Assembly (NCBI GenBank): GCA_021234155.1
Contig: JAJEKV010000025.1
Location: 4,596,078-4,660,077 of the forward strand
Reading direction: 5' to 3'
DNA length: 64,000 bases
Source: Isoetes taiwanensis
Lineage: Eukaryota > Streptophyta > Lycopodiopsida > Isoetales > Isoetaceae
Shown here: positions 1-12,890 of the stretch, in pieces
Numbering within the stretch: the first letter of the stretch is position 1
Layout of the letters: each line of letters starts with the position of its first letter
Made by a program: the position numbers and the translations under genes
Notes under the pieces: model-generated
Database searches by the model: none
What the model saw: the letters and a program-made list of their open reading frames with translations, nothing else
Told to the model about the DNA's origin: nothing

Positions 1-1414
1 ACTGCATCCCACATCTTCTGAGAAAAACAACCATTGAGATATCGTTGCAAAAGCTTAGGATCAGAACTAGCAAGCACCATGCAGTATTCTGGTTGCATAG
101 ACCAGCGGGTAAACCATGCATTACAATTCTCTTTCCAATATCGTTTCAAATCCTGGGGAGATTCAGCCATGGCAAGCAGGAGAAGAGGGTACCTATCATC
201 ATCCATGTGATGCACCTTGCTGATATAGTGGCGATGACGCTTCATGACAGAATATTGAAGAGGCCAAAAACCTGTTTCTTGTAAAAGAATAGCATACGGC
301 ATCGTAATTTTGACTCCCAGGCTGTAAGTGAGAATAATAGAATAGAGAGAAAATAAAAATCCCAAACACACAAAACAATTGAATATGGCATCAATGGATA
401 AAAAATTTTAGAACATTCTTAATAATGTGCTAGTAAATTCACCATATTGGGATGTGAGCATTGTACTTTTTGTTTTCTACTTTTATTTACTTTGGGGTGG
501 GTTTCTTTCCTTTGTCGTGGGGGGTGGGGAGATGATGATAGGGCACATCCATGCAATGGGATACACTACCCATTGATGCTATACCGGAATGTGAAGAAAT
601 AGGAAGAATGCAATTGAATAGGAAGGGGAATTTGATTTGTAACCAAAAAAAAAGAAAAAAAAACCAAGTAAATATTCTACGTATATGTGGTCTCCTTTTC
701 ATGTATAGCATCATCTATATATAATAATAATGGCGTTTTAGGATAGTTTGTGCGCGATCTTGGCCTTGCATTTCACCACTTTCATTGTATGCCGTGAGAT
801 TATTTTTTTTATTTTTTTAGAATGAATGCTTTGTTTTGTGACGTGGTCAATAACCGCTCATTCTCTCTTGCTTCGAAACAGCGGAAACCTCTTCTCTTCA
901 GGTTACATGAGGTATCTGTGCCAGTGGGTCTTTGATTATGGTTAAGGCTTTCGGTCCTTTTGCTGCTAAAATCTTGTAGAGAATAGTGGGAGGGAAAAAC
1001 CAGCGTTGTTCTTCTGCAGCTACCACGGGTATTTCTTTTTTAGTTATCTTTGACAAAATGGCTTCAAACCTAAAGTGCAAGGATGCAGTAAACCTGATAG
1101 TGGCTGGAGAATCTTCTATGTGGTTGGCGGAATAGATTCAAACTTCTCTGTAGCATGATTGTCATTGTTAGCAAAAGAAAGTTCAAGATATGCATGCAAC
1201 TAGATGATGAAGTTGAAGCCGCAATGCAGGTTAAGAAGATGATAAAATGTGTAGATTTTGAGCCGAATTACTTGACTCTTGCATCTCATGAATCCAGGCC
1301 TGCAAAAGCACAAAAATTGCTCTGGAAGTATCTTGGCGGTCCAGAGACCAGCCGAATAACAAAGTGACTTCGGTGAGATTTCTTCTATTTGCATCGCATT
1401 TGACCATTTTTCGA
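1..1414. other. AT-rich stretch without a supported gene
   Basis: Only short open frames lacking recognisable motifs are present, several of them starting at non-ATG codons. There are poly-A and poly-T runs near 640-660 and 805-820. I see no RNA gene or transposon ends. Confidence 0.5.
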
Positions 1415-2158
1415 ATTCAGTCCTATCTAAAAATCAAGCTTGGTCGTTCACTTTTCGTTTCTTAACCCAGTATCTTTATGGTTTATGACGAGAAGCTTGG
1501 CTATGGCATAGACTTGTAATTTGGATCTAGAATTCCATAGTAGTTGGAGTTCTACAAAATGCCTAAAAGCGACTTCACAATTGTTCCTCACATGGGATTC
1601 CAAAAATAACATGGGCATGCCGCATGATATATCTTCTTTGAGGCCCATTTTTTCCACGACTATATAATCTCGTTCATATGCATGCCGACAAGGATCGAAC
1701 GAGTAGGTTTGTTAGGGTAAGCTCTTCTACTTTTGATATTGTATTTTCGATTATTGAACATCGCAATATCATGAATTTCAACCTCGAAATTCTGCCGCGA
1801 TTCTCGCATAGCTATATAGAGAACGCATGTTATAGATATCTTACGCATTTGGCCAAGTCCTGTTTTTTATGGTGGATCTCTTTGTTGCAGAGCCCAGTTT
1901 TGACTAGCGCAATCAAGCGAAGCTTTGGGTACATTAATCCAAACCTTGTTGGATGCTTGCTTGTAGTATGCGAAATACCAAGTTAGCTTGTTGCATTGGA
2001 TGGTGAAATGGAGTGGCCATGCTAGAGCTGAGATGATACCTCATCTATGGAGTTGTGAGTCATAAAGCAAGAAAAATGAAGGGAGGGATATTGCATGTGG
2101 AGATTGTGTGTCTCGAAAACGACAAGGTGGAATGCATTAGCTGTTGACAACTTTGCAG
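1415..2158. repeat. Tandem duplication, copy 1 (about 744 bp)
   Basis: This unit begins at ATTCAGTCCTATCTAAAA and runs directly into a second, diverged copy. The two copies share the same landmarks in the same order. These are the CTTTTCGTTTCTTAACCC block, the GAATTCCATAGTAGTTGGAG block, the GCATGCCGCATGAT block and the AAAGCAAGAAAAATGAAGGG block near the end. Small indels separate them, and open frames present in one copy are broken in the other, so I do not call a gene. Confidence 0.88.
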
Positions 2159-2891
2159 ATTCAGTCCTATCTAAAATCAATCTTGGTCGTTCACTTTTCG
2201 TTTCTTAACCCGTATCTTTATGGTTTATGACAGAAGCTTGGCTATGGCATAGACTTGGCATTTGGATCTAGAATTCCATAGTAGTTGGAGTTCTACAAAA
2301 TGCCTAAAAGCGACTTCACAATTGTTCCTCACATGGGATTCCAAAAATAACATGGGCATGCCGCATGATGATATACTTTGAGGCCCATTTTTCCCCGACT
2401 ATATAATCTGTTCATATGCATCTTGACAAGGATCGAGCGAAGCGAGGTTTGTTAGGGTAAGCTCTTCTACTTTTGATATTGTATTTTCGATTATTGAACA
2501 CCGCAATATCATGAATTTCAACCTCGAAATAGTCCTGCATAGATTCTCGTGATAGCTATATAGAGAACGCATGTTATAGATATCTTACACATTTGGCCAA
2601 GTCCACATTTTTTATGGTGGATCTCTTTGTTGCAGAGCCCGGTTTTGACTAGAGCAATCAAAGCGAAGCTTTTGGGTACATTAATCAAACCTTGTTGGAT
2701 GCTTGCTTGTAGTATGCGAAATACCAAGTTAGCTTGTCACATTGGATGGTGAAATGGAGTGGCCATGCTAGAGCTGAGATGATACCTCATCTATGGAGTT
2801 GTGAGTCATAAAGCAAGAAAAATGAAGGGAGGGATATTGTGTGTCGAAAGCGACAAGGTGGAATGCATTAGGCTGTTGACAACTTTGCATT
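2159..2891. repeat. Tandem duplication, copy 2 (about 733 bp)
   Basis: Second copy of the preceding unit in direct orientation, with scattered substitutions and 1-6 bp indels. It ends around the sequence CTGTTGACAACTTTGCAT, which also closes copy 1. The indels argue against a conserved protein on either strand. Confidence 0.88.
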
Positions 2892-5800
2892 TCGCGATCA
2901 ATTTGTGTTGTACAAGTGTTGAATGTTTAAAATTTAGCCTTGATCTGCAAAGCAAACACGACAAGATAGATATGGAGTTTTGTGACATTCTTTGGTCACA
3001 ACTTGTAATCATTGATGCGGTCATAAAGCGTGCCGATTAACCCAAGCAATGTAATGTTGCAATATGTTTCGACTTCGAATCGTGCTTTCTACCGAAGCCA
3101 CTTATTGTAGCTTTTCTCTACACTTTGCTATCTTTCTTCTCTATGAACATTCTCACGGGCATCAACTAACGGCACATTTTTGTAAAATTTAGTCATAGAT
3201 CAAATAGCGGACTATTGTGTGGATGCTCGCGATTCTGATTACTTCACATTATTTGATGGATAATTGATGCCCAAAAGTCTTTGTCAAAGCGGTTCTTGAG
3301 GGGATAATAACTGGATATAGTATGGTGTCAATTGCATGTTAGACATTTGATCAAGTGCGGCGCGAAATGGGTGGTCATCCGGTCCGCTTACTACTTGCGT
3401 AATTCTTTACGACAAATGCAACGGATTTTATTCTTCCACAGAGATCCCGTATCACGGGCTTCCAAGATTGCTTTGAGTGTTTCGATAGTTGCGGGCTTTA
3501 AAGCGCTCAAATGCATGACGATGTCTGCTATGAAAGCTCATATTTGAGCTCGGGGCATGGATCATGCATGGGTATTTGTTCTTTGAAGTTTTAGTTCTAT
3601 CATATTTGCAAGCATGTTTTCAAGTTGTCATCCGGAAATAACACCAAACAAACATGCACTATTGGCCATGGCGGCAAGACATCCACGAGCTTCTTTTAGA
3701 GCTCATTGTCCCCACTATGCGGGAAGAATGCGGGCAATGTGGCACATGGTATAAATCGGGAAAATCTCAATCAATATGTAAAAAGGAAGGTTTTAAATCA
3801 AATAAATCTTTTTTCTCTATGTTGTCGATGTGCAAACACATGGATCGGGTAGAAGAGTGCCCAATGTCGGATATAAAGGTTTTCTAGCCAGATTTTCCGG
3901 TTTCATCTTGGTCCCCACTTGTCTCTTTGTGAAGTTTTTATGGGATTAGGGTCGATAGAATAAGCGGCGCAGGTCGAATCATTTTTTTGTCTCATTGCGG
4001 CTACAATAAGCTTTAGGAAATATTTCATATGGACTTGTCTTCTTGCATTGCTTTAGGAAGTTGCTTTTTTCGGATGTGAAACTTCGACTTAATCTCCTCA
4101 AATCCGTCTTCCAGCACATATAAGTGGGCTGATGGGGTCTTAGATATTAATACTAAGTTTGTCTCGAATTAATTGGGTGCTATAAATTTTGTTTGAGCAG
4201 AGCACATGAGCCATATCCGAATTATGTGGGCAACCTTATGTTCATGGATTGGATCTATGAATTTTGTATGAGCAACTTACTCAAAGATCTGCAAATATAC
4301 ACATATCCAAGTTGTTGTGAATATCTGTATAATAAACAACATCATGAGAATGTGTAAAAAAATGAAATTTTATTTGAGCACATGGGAATTGTAATTACCA
4401 TTTTGGTTGCTTGAAATGCAAGCTACCCATCTTTTTGGGGCATTGTATTTCTTGCCACGTCAATTCCAAGTTGGTTCTCTACATTTTATGCATGCTTGTT
4501 GATGCATTCCTTTTCAGCTACAATAAAGTGGCTCAATACTAATCTATCGTAAGTGGGGAGTCTAAATTAAATGATAGAAGACATATGCTTTTGTTCATTT
4601 TGGATTGGACTCAAAAAATCAGGTAAGGGGATCTTTTTCTTGGCAAACTTGTTAAGATAACCACAAATTTTGCTTTGAGTCGATGTAGATTTGCATTGTC
4701 TTGAAAGGGAGTTTTAAAAAAAGTGTCAAAGAGAATTCTTGAAATGCACTTGGGATTTTTCCTTTGCCCAACATTTAGGTGTAGAGTCTGCATTATCTTT
4801 TCATCCATGTTATAAATGGGAATCATTAATTCCTAGCATCGGAGGATAGAATTTGTATATGTTCAAGTTATTAACCAGGCTGAATCATTTTAACTATTGT
4901 TATGGATCTACAAACTGAATATGAGAGTTGCAAAATGTGGTGTGTTATAATGGGGCACAAGGCGCAGTAAGGGTACCATCTTTTTGTTTAAAAATAGGGC
5001 AATTGGAAAAAAGGGGGGTTCACATAGTTTTAGCCATACAATTTAGTGAGTGACCGGAAGAAGGATTTATTTTGGGCATGAACCATACATATACTCTTAC
5101 CTATTATATCGACCTAAACTGGAGTTTTGGAGGATTTTTAAACATTATATAAGGGGGTTTCGGCAACCCCTAGCATGCATGAGATACCCCTATATGATAG
5201 GTGCATCCCAGGGATTAGAAATAAGCAACACAAAGATATCATCACAAGGCCATTGCCCAAAGAGAATGAAGAGCACCCATGAGGTCATATGTCCTCATGG
5301 ATGTCGCCATAATGTGGCATGACATAAAAATAATGTATGTCTATTTGTATGTATGTAAATGCTGTCTTAATGCAAAGTTGCGATGGAGCAAAAAGAAACA
5401 ATATAGAGTTTTGAAAGGTGATTTTTCACTCTAATGTCATGGGATAAATAATAATCGACTAAGACTTGCCAACATTTCTATGGCAGGTTATCGAAAGCTA
5501 AAAAAGATTCGCCAACATAACTAAAGGCAAAAACTTACAATTCGTTAACCTTCTAAGTTACGGATATGGAACTTTGGCCCTAAGGGCAACCCTAATGCAC
5601 AGCAACACATGACTTTTTCTCATGTGCAACTAATTTTCTGGTTGCTCATTGACTATATCCTTGATTTGCATTCTATATATTGTAAATCTTATAGTGACAA
5701 GGAAATTCCAGTTTTATCCCATCTTGATTTTGGGGAGATGACCTTGGTTGCTTTATATGGAATATTGGAAGGAATATTCCATGAAGCAATGGTCGAGATG

Positions 5801-6820
5801 AAACAATTATATAGATGAAAACAACACAACAACATGCATCACTTATATAAAGAGCAATAAACTAGGTCTGGTGCAGAGGTAAACCTAGGATGAAAAAATG
5901 TTTAAGCATTTCAAAAATTTGGCGAAAATAGAGAAATCCAAGTAAAAGAAAATTTTGCTTCATAGGTTGAAGAAGATTTGTTTTAGATTTTGTTTTGAAG
6001 ATGATGAAAGGGTGGCTCCTTAAAGAGGTTTTGAATCTAAATTTCATTCCTGGAGAATAAGAAGTTCAAACTTCTTGTAAAATCTAAGTTTATATGCACA
6101 AACAGGCATTTAGAAACCATGGAGTAGGAAAATTGATTTTTGTTCATAGGTCCAAATATTTTGGTTTGAATCAGTGATTGTCACATGATCGAATGTCAAT
6201 TCTTGAAGCAAGAAATGAATTTGTTCCTAGGGGAAGTAATTAAACATTTAGAGCCTTGAGAGAATGCAATGTAGCTATTCATTCAAGTTCATGATCATTT
6301 GCACAAAGTCTAACATTACAATTCCTTGCTCTTTTTACACCAATCTAGCATTTGCCTTGAATTTATGTCCCATGAAAAGCCCAGCAACGCTGGGCACTTT
6401 TTCTAGTATTATGAATAAGAAGATAATAATATGAATATGTATCCACGCTATGCTCCATACCTTTTGGTTACGGGTTTTCTTCTTCTACATGTTGGGTTGA
6501 CTTGTTGTGTTGTGGGCCTACTCAAAGAACTTTCTTGAGGTTTTAGGGAAAGAATTTCATTCTAAACGTATTGAACATTCTTTGGTGCATTGTGATTTTG
6601 ACATTTGGTTTAGGTAATGCATGGTAATGATAACCATGAAAGAATGCAAGGTGCACTAAGAAACTACACATACAAGTGTTAATAAAAATAACGTCAAACA
6701 AGAAAGGTAGAATGCACGTGATATAAGAAATTGGGCACAAAGTAATTGGATCTTGGAAATTCACTACTGACTAGGTGGGCTCGGGAAGGTTCCAAGATAG
6801 GTTGTGATGGATCCTTCTAT
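2892..6820. other. Intergenic stretch, nothing supported
   Basis: The open frames here are at most about 90 codons, differ in strand and carry no motif I recognise. The DNA is AT-rich without clear tandem or inverted repeats. A diverged gene fragment could be missed by eye. Confidence 0.45.
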
Positions 6821-6827
6821 AGCTAAG

Positions 6828-6835
6828 TATATAAA
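6828..6835 (+). promoter_or_regulatory. TATA box
   Basis: TATATAAA lies 58 bases ahead of the A of the ATG at 6893. A start of transcription about 30 bases downstream, near 6860, would leave a short leader before that ATG. Confidence 0.6.
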
Positions 6836-6892
6836 GCCAACCCAGCAGTAAAAAAGGCATAACTAGTGCCAACACAATTTGTGAACAGAACG

Positions 6893-7195
6893 ATGGCGGT
6901 ATTTTATAAGGTGTTATTGTTGCTTATGGTGTTGGGAATGAGCACAACCCTGGATGCTGCTCGATTCCCTTTTGGCTTCAAATCAGGATTGCCTCCCCTC
7001 CCTTCCAACTTTGCCATGCCTCCCAATTTTCACCTTCCTTCAGACTTTGCCCTTCCACCGGACTTTGCTTTTCCTCCGGACTTTGCTTTCCCTCCAAATT
7101 TTGAGATGCCCCCTCTTCCTCCTATGCCCGAGCAAGCTGATTCTCCATCATCCTCTACTTGGTGGGACTTTATTCACTCATTCCCTCACCCTTGA
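6893..7195 (+). CDS. Small secreted proline-rich protein
   Basis: A 100-residue protein starting at the ATG at 6893. The frame is open a little further upstream, but only to a GTG codon. Residues 1-22 look like a signal peptide: a short charged start, the hydrophobic run VLLLLMVLGM and a small-residue cleavage region (TTLDA). The mature part is rich in proline and phenylalanine, with about six copies of a degenerate unit of the form PP-[DN]-F-x-[FLM] between residues 35 and 70. A serine-rich stretch follows, then the tail WWDFIHSFPHP. No cysteines are visible in the mature part, so it is unlikely to be a defensin or lipid-transfer protein. A cell-wall or apoplastic protein, or a precursor cut into short peptides, is inference. 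The TATA box at 6828 supports expression. I do not recognise a named family. Confidence 0.62.
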   Translation: MAVFYKVLLLLMVLGMSTTLDAARFPFGFKSGLPPLPSNFAMPPNFHLPSDFALPPDFAFPPDFAFPPNFEMPPLPPMPEQADSPSSSTWWDFIHSFPHP

Positions 7196-10100
7196 TTAGT
7201 TTTTTAAGTTCTTTATTTAAATAAGGGATGTAGCTTTCCCAAATTGTTGTTGCTCATATACTCATTTATATAGAGATTATTTATGCTATGCATGGACTTC
7301 TTTTGATATGTTTGTAGAATTTATCTTTCATGTATGTTCCTAAAAAATTTGTATTATAAGAAATTTATCGCGGCAACCAAGTTGTTTTTAAACCGTGGAA
7401 ATTGGACCCACTAGCATTTGTTAGTGCAATAGTGTGATACTATATCATGGGCCTTTAGCTGCAAGTTCTTGGACATGAAGCGGTAGGAGGATTTTTTACT
7501 CATGGAAGATGGAATTCTGTAATAAAAGTATTAGCAATAGTTTGTAGGACGTTAATATGGTGGGTTTCTAATAACTTGATGTGTTGTTGTTATATTAATG
7601 TGCTTCTTAGAGTGTGTAACTAGCATGGCTAGTACTGTGGTAAATTACAACATGTTAAATGTCATACTCACCATTGATTGATGTTGTAAAGCCTTTCATA
7701 GTTGTTGCATTGGTGATTGATTAGTAGAATGTGATGGTTCCTTAATGTCTTCTAATGTGTCTAAAGATATATTTGCATTGTCATCCTTGATCCCTTGCTG
7801 TGAAAGAATATTCTAGACAATCTAACGTGATATCTACATACTAAATATTGCAATCCAAAAAATATACACATCAAAGATTTGGGTGCCAAGGATTAGGACC
7901 TCAGATCAACCATTCCCCATGGATCAACTAATGTGGCACACCATGGAACATGAATGGGAAACAATTCGTGTATTTTGGGTTATGCATAGAATACATATAA
8001 TTAACAAATAGTTCCACCCTTATCAAATGCAAGATCTGGCAATAAAGTATATATAAACCTTAGTGTAATATTTATTCACCAATATGTAGCATTGCTTCAT
8101 ATTAAAAATCTACAATACCATCATGTGTAGCAAATCAAAGAAAATGATAACCATGAGCAAAAGTAGCTAGCACAACAGGAGCCTCTGGCAATCAAGCATG
8201 ACATACTCACAAATATCTCTGCCCTGACAATGCGTGGAGGGGTTCAATTCCGGCTATTGCCGGAATTCTTTTGGAATGGGAAGAATTTGGAAGGCACACA
8301 TCTATGGTTGATGCAACACGTATTGTATCTATTGCATGCCTTCTCATATGTTATGCCAAGATCTTTTGACATTTCAGATGAGCAATCCAAGAGCAAAAAC
8401 TTAAGAAGCAAAAGCATGAATCTCAGGTTGATGATTTATGGTATCTCATGTTCATTGTGGTATCTCAGGTTCATTATTATCATGTATCTCCAGTTGCACA
8501 CCATGGCCTTAATTTACTTTACTCCTGTTAGTGACTCAGCTACAATATTAGCTGTATCTAACAGGAAAAAAATCAACAGAGATTGAGCCTTGCAGATATT
8601 AAGTTTAACCTTACAGTCTCTCTGACATGAATGATGTCAGTTCTAGTGTTTAAGAGCCTCTTAGCTTTGCAAGACTGATGTTCATCCTAGACTTTAAAGT
8701 TTCTTAAGAAATCGATCCTGTATCATATTGGCTGGTGGCCCCTGCCGTGACACTAATTCCATAGTTGAATTCAACCGGCTGCTTCAAGATATGAGGTAAT
8801 ATGATGTGTTTTTTCCAATATGTGCCATCTGCACCATGCCATATCCATTAAAGTAAGAGAAATACCAACTAGCAACGTTAGCCAGATACATAACCTCATT
8901 AGAAGCATATGCTCTCAGCAAATAAATCCACTAAAGAATCTATAATCATGTTAAGTAGCCCAGTCTGAGTCACATGTTACAGACTAGACTTGACTCTGCT
9001 TATTTACCATTAACCACAAATGGTTCACCAAGTGGTTTATACGATAACTCATATCATCTAACACGAAGAGATTCCTTTGAAGTATATCTTGGTTTCTGTA
9101 TTTGCCAGCAAATCAGCTCATGTGTTTGGATCTTTATCCAGTCCATGAATCATTCGTATAATAGGAACACTGCAAAAGTATTTATCAAAGATGGGCCATG
9201 AACAAAGCTTCAGTTAAAAGCTCCTTTTATTAAAGTGGTGTAAGTTGTTCATTTCTTCGAAGAAATATTTGCTCAAAGAGGTCACTCATCACATTAAATG
9301 TCAACATCCAACTAGATGCAAACTCTACCATTTTCGACCATATCTCTATGTTATTAAATTAAAAAGTATATCCTAACTTGTATAACAATGTTTACCTTGT
9401 AAGTATAACAATGTATACCTTTGAACCTTACTGATGTTTTCAAACTCTCATGTGGCAAGACACCCAAAATCAAGCACTTGTAGTAAGTGCTATTCAAACC
9501 TATAGTCCAAAATGCATGCACACTGTTAAATCATACAACAAAGGATACACGGTTGTGAGGGCAATCCATATGCAAACACAATTCATGGTGATTTGAACCC
9601 CAAGATTTGTGAGGGCAATCCATATGCATGCATAATTCATGATGCTATTGTCTAAAATCTTCTATTTATTCTTGGGCTTTTAGGTGACTAGATGCAAGGT
9701 TCCGACTCGAACAATTTTTCTTTTAACTTATGCTCACATTGCAAACTTCAAAAGAATCAATCAAACCGCAAATGCTCTTAAATGACGATTACGTAAGAAG
9801 TAATGCTAGAAAATCAATATAGATTTAAGTAGGTAGCAACCAAATAACCACGTATTTATGTATTTGTAACTTCCTACATATGCTCCTGTCAGGTTCAAAC
9901 GTTCGAGCACTGTGTTGCAAGTCAAACAAGATTAACAATGACAAACTCATTTTCTAAGCAGTGCGAATCATTTAAAATCGTTTCATTTTTTTCAAACCTC
10001 CAAACTTTCCAAACCACCTCCTCCCACTTTCCAAACCATTTGTTGCCCCAAGTTTGATATAGCATCCACAGTTGTGAAAGTAAATGTCATCGACATGAAA

Positions 10101-12780
10101 TGACATGAGATGTTACATATTTGAGGCATTAAGAACCCCACCTCCCTTGAGATGTGAAGAAATTGTGTTGGCAAGTATTGCTTTGGAAGAGAAAGATGTA
10201 AGTGACTCTGTAATCATATTCTCAAATTCAATTGCTTTTGCTTTTCCAAAGCAAAACTGGCATTTTTTTTTCTTTGGGAAACTTGGACAATTGCACTTCA
10301 ACTCCTTTGCTCCATCCTCCCCTTACCTTCAGTTCGCTAGCATTCTCTCATGCTTCCATGCCTCCTTTTTTTATTTCACATCTCCATATTACATGTAGGA
10401 AAATTGGATCATTTTCATCCAATCCAACAAGCATTAAACATGGACTAATCTTGCATTTTCAAAATTTCCACCCAATTGCCATCACATTTATGCTACTTGG
10501 GCAACCGTTTTAGCATCCAAAGCATGCCTCACATTCCCTCTTTTCATCTATTTGGTGTTACAACACCCTACAATGAGGGTTATAAAGCAGCCAATAGATT
10601 TTGCTTACAAGAATTTTGCAGGTGTGACACAGTGATATGATAAGTGAAATTCTAACAACTTGAAAACCAGAGCTGCAAATCCTCGACAAGGTGATAACAC
10701 AATAGATGCATATATTTATGCATATGTAGCAGATAAACTTCTTGAAAATTTCATCTCCCATACTTTCGTCACTAAGTTGTCATCTTCCCAGTCCACAACA
10801 CTGTAAATATTTGAAAGCAGCACGTATGCTGAGGCAATTCTGCCCTTCAAGTTTATGGCTTGTACTAGGGCATTCTTCGCCATATCCAATTTTATATGGG
10901 TTTACATGCACTAAGAAATCTTCTTAGCACAATTGCACAAGGCTCAAGTGGTAATTGGGGTTATCCTCAGTAATAGAAAAAGGAGGTGGATGGGTAACTG
11001 AGGTTGACATGTTGTAGTCATCACTACTCTAGTGTTTAGATAATATTACTACGTCTACAAAGTCAGATAAAACTTGCTCAGATTCATACTAAAACAATTC
11101 TAAAATATTCTGTGAACTGTATATTCATGAACTACACAATTGTTTGACTAGATATGAAAATCAAAATTTTAACTAAAAACACACTTACTCTTCTGGGAGC
11201 ATAGATCCGGCCATCAGATCCTAGAACAGGGAAGTCGCTATTACACAACAAAAAAAGATGGCATCTAGTGAAGAGCTCTGATCTGCAAGAACAATGTCAA
11301 TAAAGCTATACAAAGGCTCATGCAATCATAACAGAAGTTAGCCAACCACGGGCAATACATCCTTTCCAATTGAATTATAAAGCATTAGTAATTGAGTCCC
11401 TTGCTCAACTAAGATACAAGTTGCTAATAGGTCATAAATTGTAACCCTAAATTTTGACTAAATGCCAAATACATCTCTACATTTCCATTACATTTAAGGA
11501 CCTAGAAGCAGCTAACAACTAGTACACAAATGTATAAACTAGAGGAGCTTGAAAATGGATGGCTGAATTTAGGCCCTAATAATCCATGGTGATATATAGA
11601 CATGAATGATCTTTTGGCAGTCCATCTCTGGGAACTTGTATAAATCATTACACTAGGTTCCATTCTGAACCGCAGCTCCCATTGCACCTTATTCCAAAGT
11701 GTGCCCAAATGCTGCACCAGACTAACACCCGTATGTTTGTAAAGAGCCCACAATAGGCAAGATATCACATGCCCTGCTTAACAATTAGATGAAGAATGAA
11801 TGACACAACAGAAATTCAAGCATTCTTTTTTCCAAGTTAAATGGAACAAATAAATGGAACAATACAAGCCCTCTGTGTTAATTTCGTTCAATCAAGATCC
11901 AATAAAGTAAGTTATACATAAAGTGCAATCGTCATGCTCATGCCAAACTGCCCAATGATGAGTTTTTCTTCCAACTGTATGGTAAAGAAGTATTTGTAAC
12001 TTAAGAGAGAACCACAATATTAAACCTATCCCCTGCATCAAGAAGATAATGCTTCCTCACATTTTGGAGTTTTGGAAGCTTATTTGTAAGGGTTTAGTTA
12101 AGGAGATTAACTGAAGACATTGCAGTAAAAATTAATACTTGCACAACAAAAGTTGTATCCCCAATTGGCTTCTATTATATCCTTACAACAAATTAGGGTT
12201 CACAAATGCATGCATTCATTCAACACGAACGAAGAAATCCTGAATTTGCCAATGTTGCTTTACCTAAGATGTATCCAGAAGTTAGCTATCGGGGCAGAAG
12301 CATTCAGAGCAAATCTAAGTGTTGTTCCAATTACGGTGTCCACCATGAAGAACCGCTTCTAAGAAGCTCTAAAAGCAACAGGTCTCAAACACTGCAGATG
12401 GCTATTAGAAGGCTAAAGAAAACAAAGGCATCCAAACTGAAGGAGGAGGCCGGAGGCCACAGTCTAAAGTTTGACATGAAAATCCCAAAATAGCCTCTTT
12501 TAACAGGCTAAAAGAGGCTCTGAAAAGGCAGGCTTGGGAAGGGGAGGATATGACACGTAGTTATTAGTATGGGTTGTAAATCATTAATGGCTTTATCTTC
12601 AAAGAATTATGCAATTCATGGTAGTTGTATTGCGATTCATCATTCTTCTACGGATACACGGACTCAGTTATATCCTCCTATGCAGTATTGGTTTGTGCTA
12701 TATGATTGTACAATCTACCATCATGTTATTTCTGTCAAAGGTTTTCTCTCGAAAACCCTTTGGGACGGGGATTTCTTAAT
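7196..12780. other. Long intergenic stretch without a supported gene
   Basis: Short frames only, none with a motif or a convincing codon pattern. A 54-bp direct duplication lies at 9553-9652, sharing TTGTGAGGGCAATCCATATG. Any gene remnants are too decayed to name by eye. Confidence 0.45.
9553..9652. repeat. Short tandem duplication, period 54 bp
   Basis: Two adjacent copies beginning TTGTGAGGGCAATCCATATG start at 9553 and 9607. Both continue into a block like AATTCATGRTG. Confidence 0.75.
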
Positions 12781-12799
12781 CTTGATAGTAATATGCTTG

Positions 12800-12890
12800 C
12801 TGCTCTCTTTGTTGGCTCCATAGGCCAATTAGTCTCCGTAGACAATAAAAACACATTCCATTCTATTCTATTCTATTCTATTCCTATTGA
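12800..12890 (+). mobile_element. 3' end of a truncated LINE-like element
   Basis: The phrase CCGTAGACAATAAAA is followed by a (TTCTA)n pentanucleotide tail at 12859-12885. A comparable tail ends the LINE at 17961-17989, and analogous phrases precede the (TTTC)n tail at 34275 and the TTCAA-type tail at 46215. The body upstream is too short or too decayed to translate. Confidence 0.5.

Noticed and set aside
8230-8586. A 118-codon plus-strand frame
   Set aside because: No recognisable motif, no promoter signal and AT-rich surroundings; likely chance.
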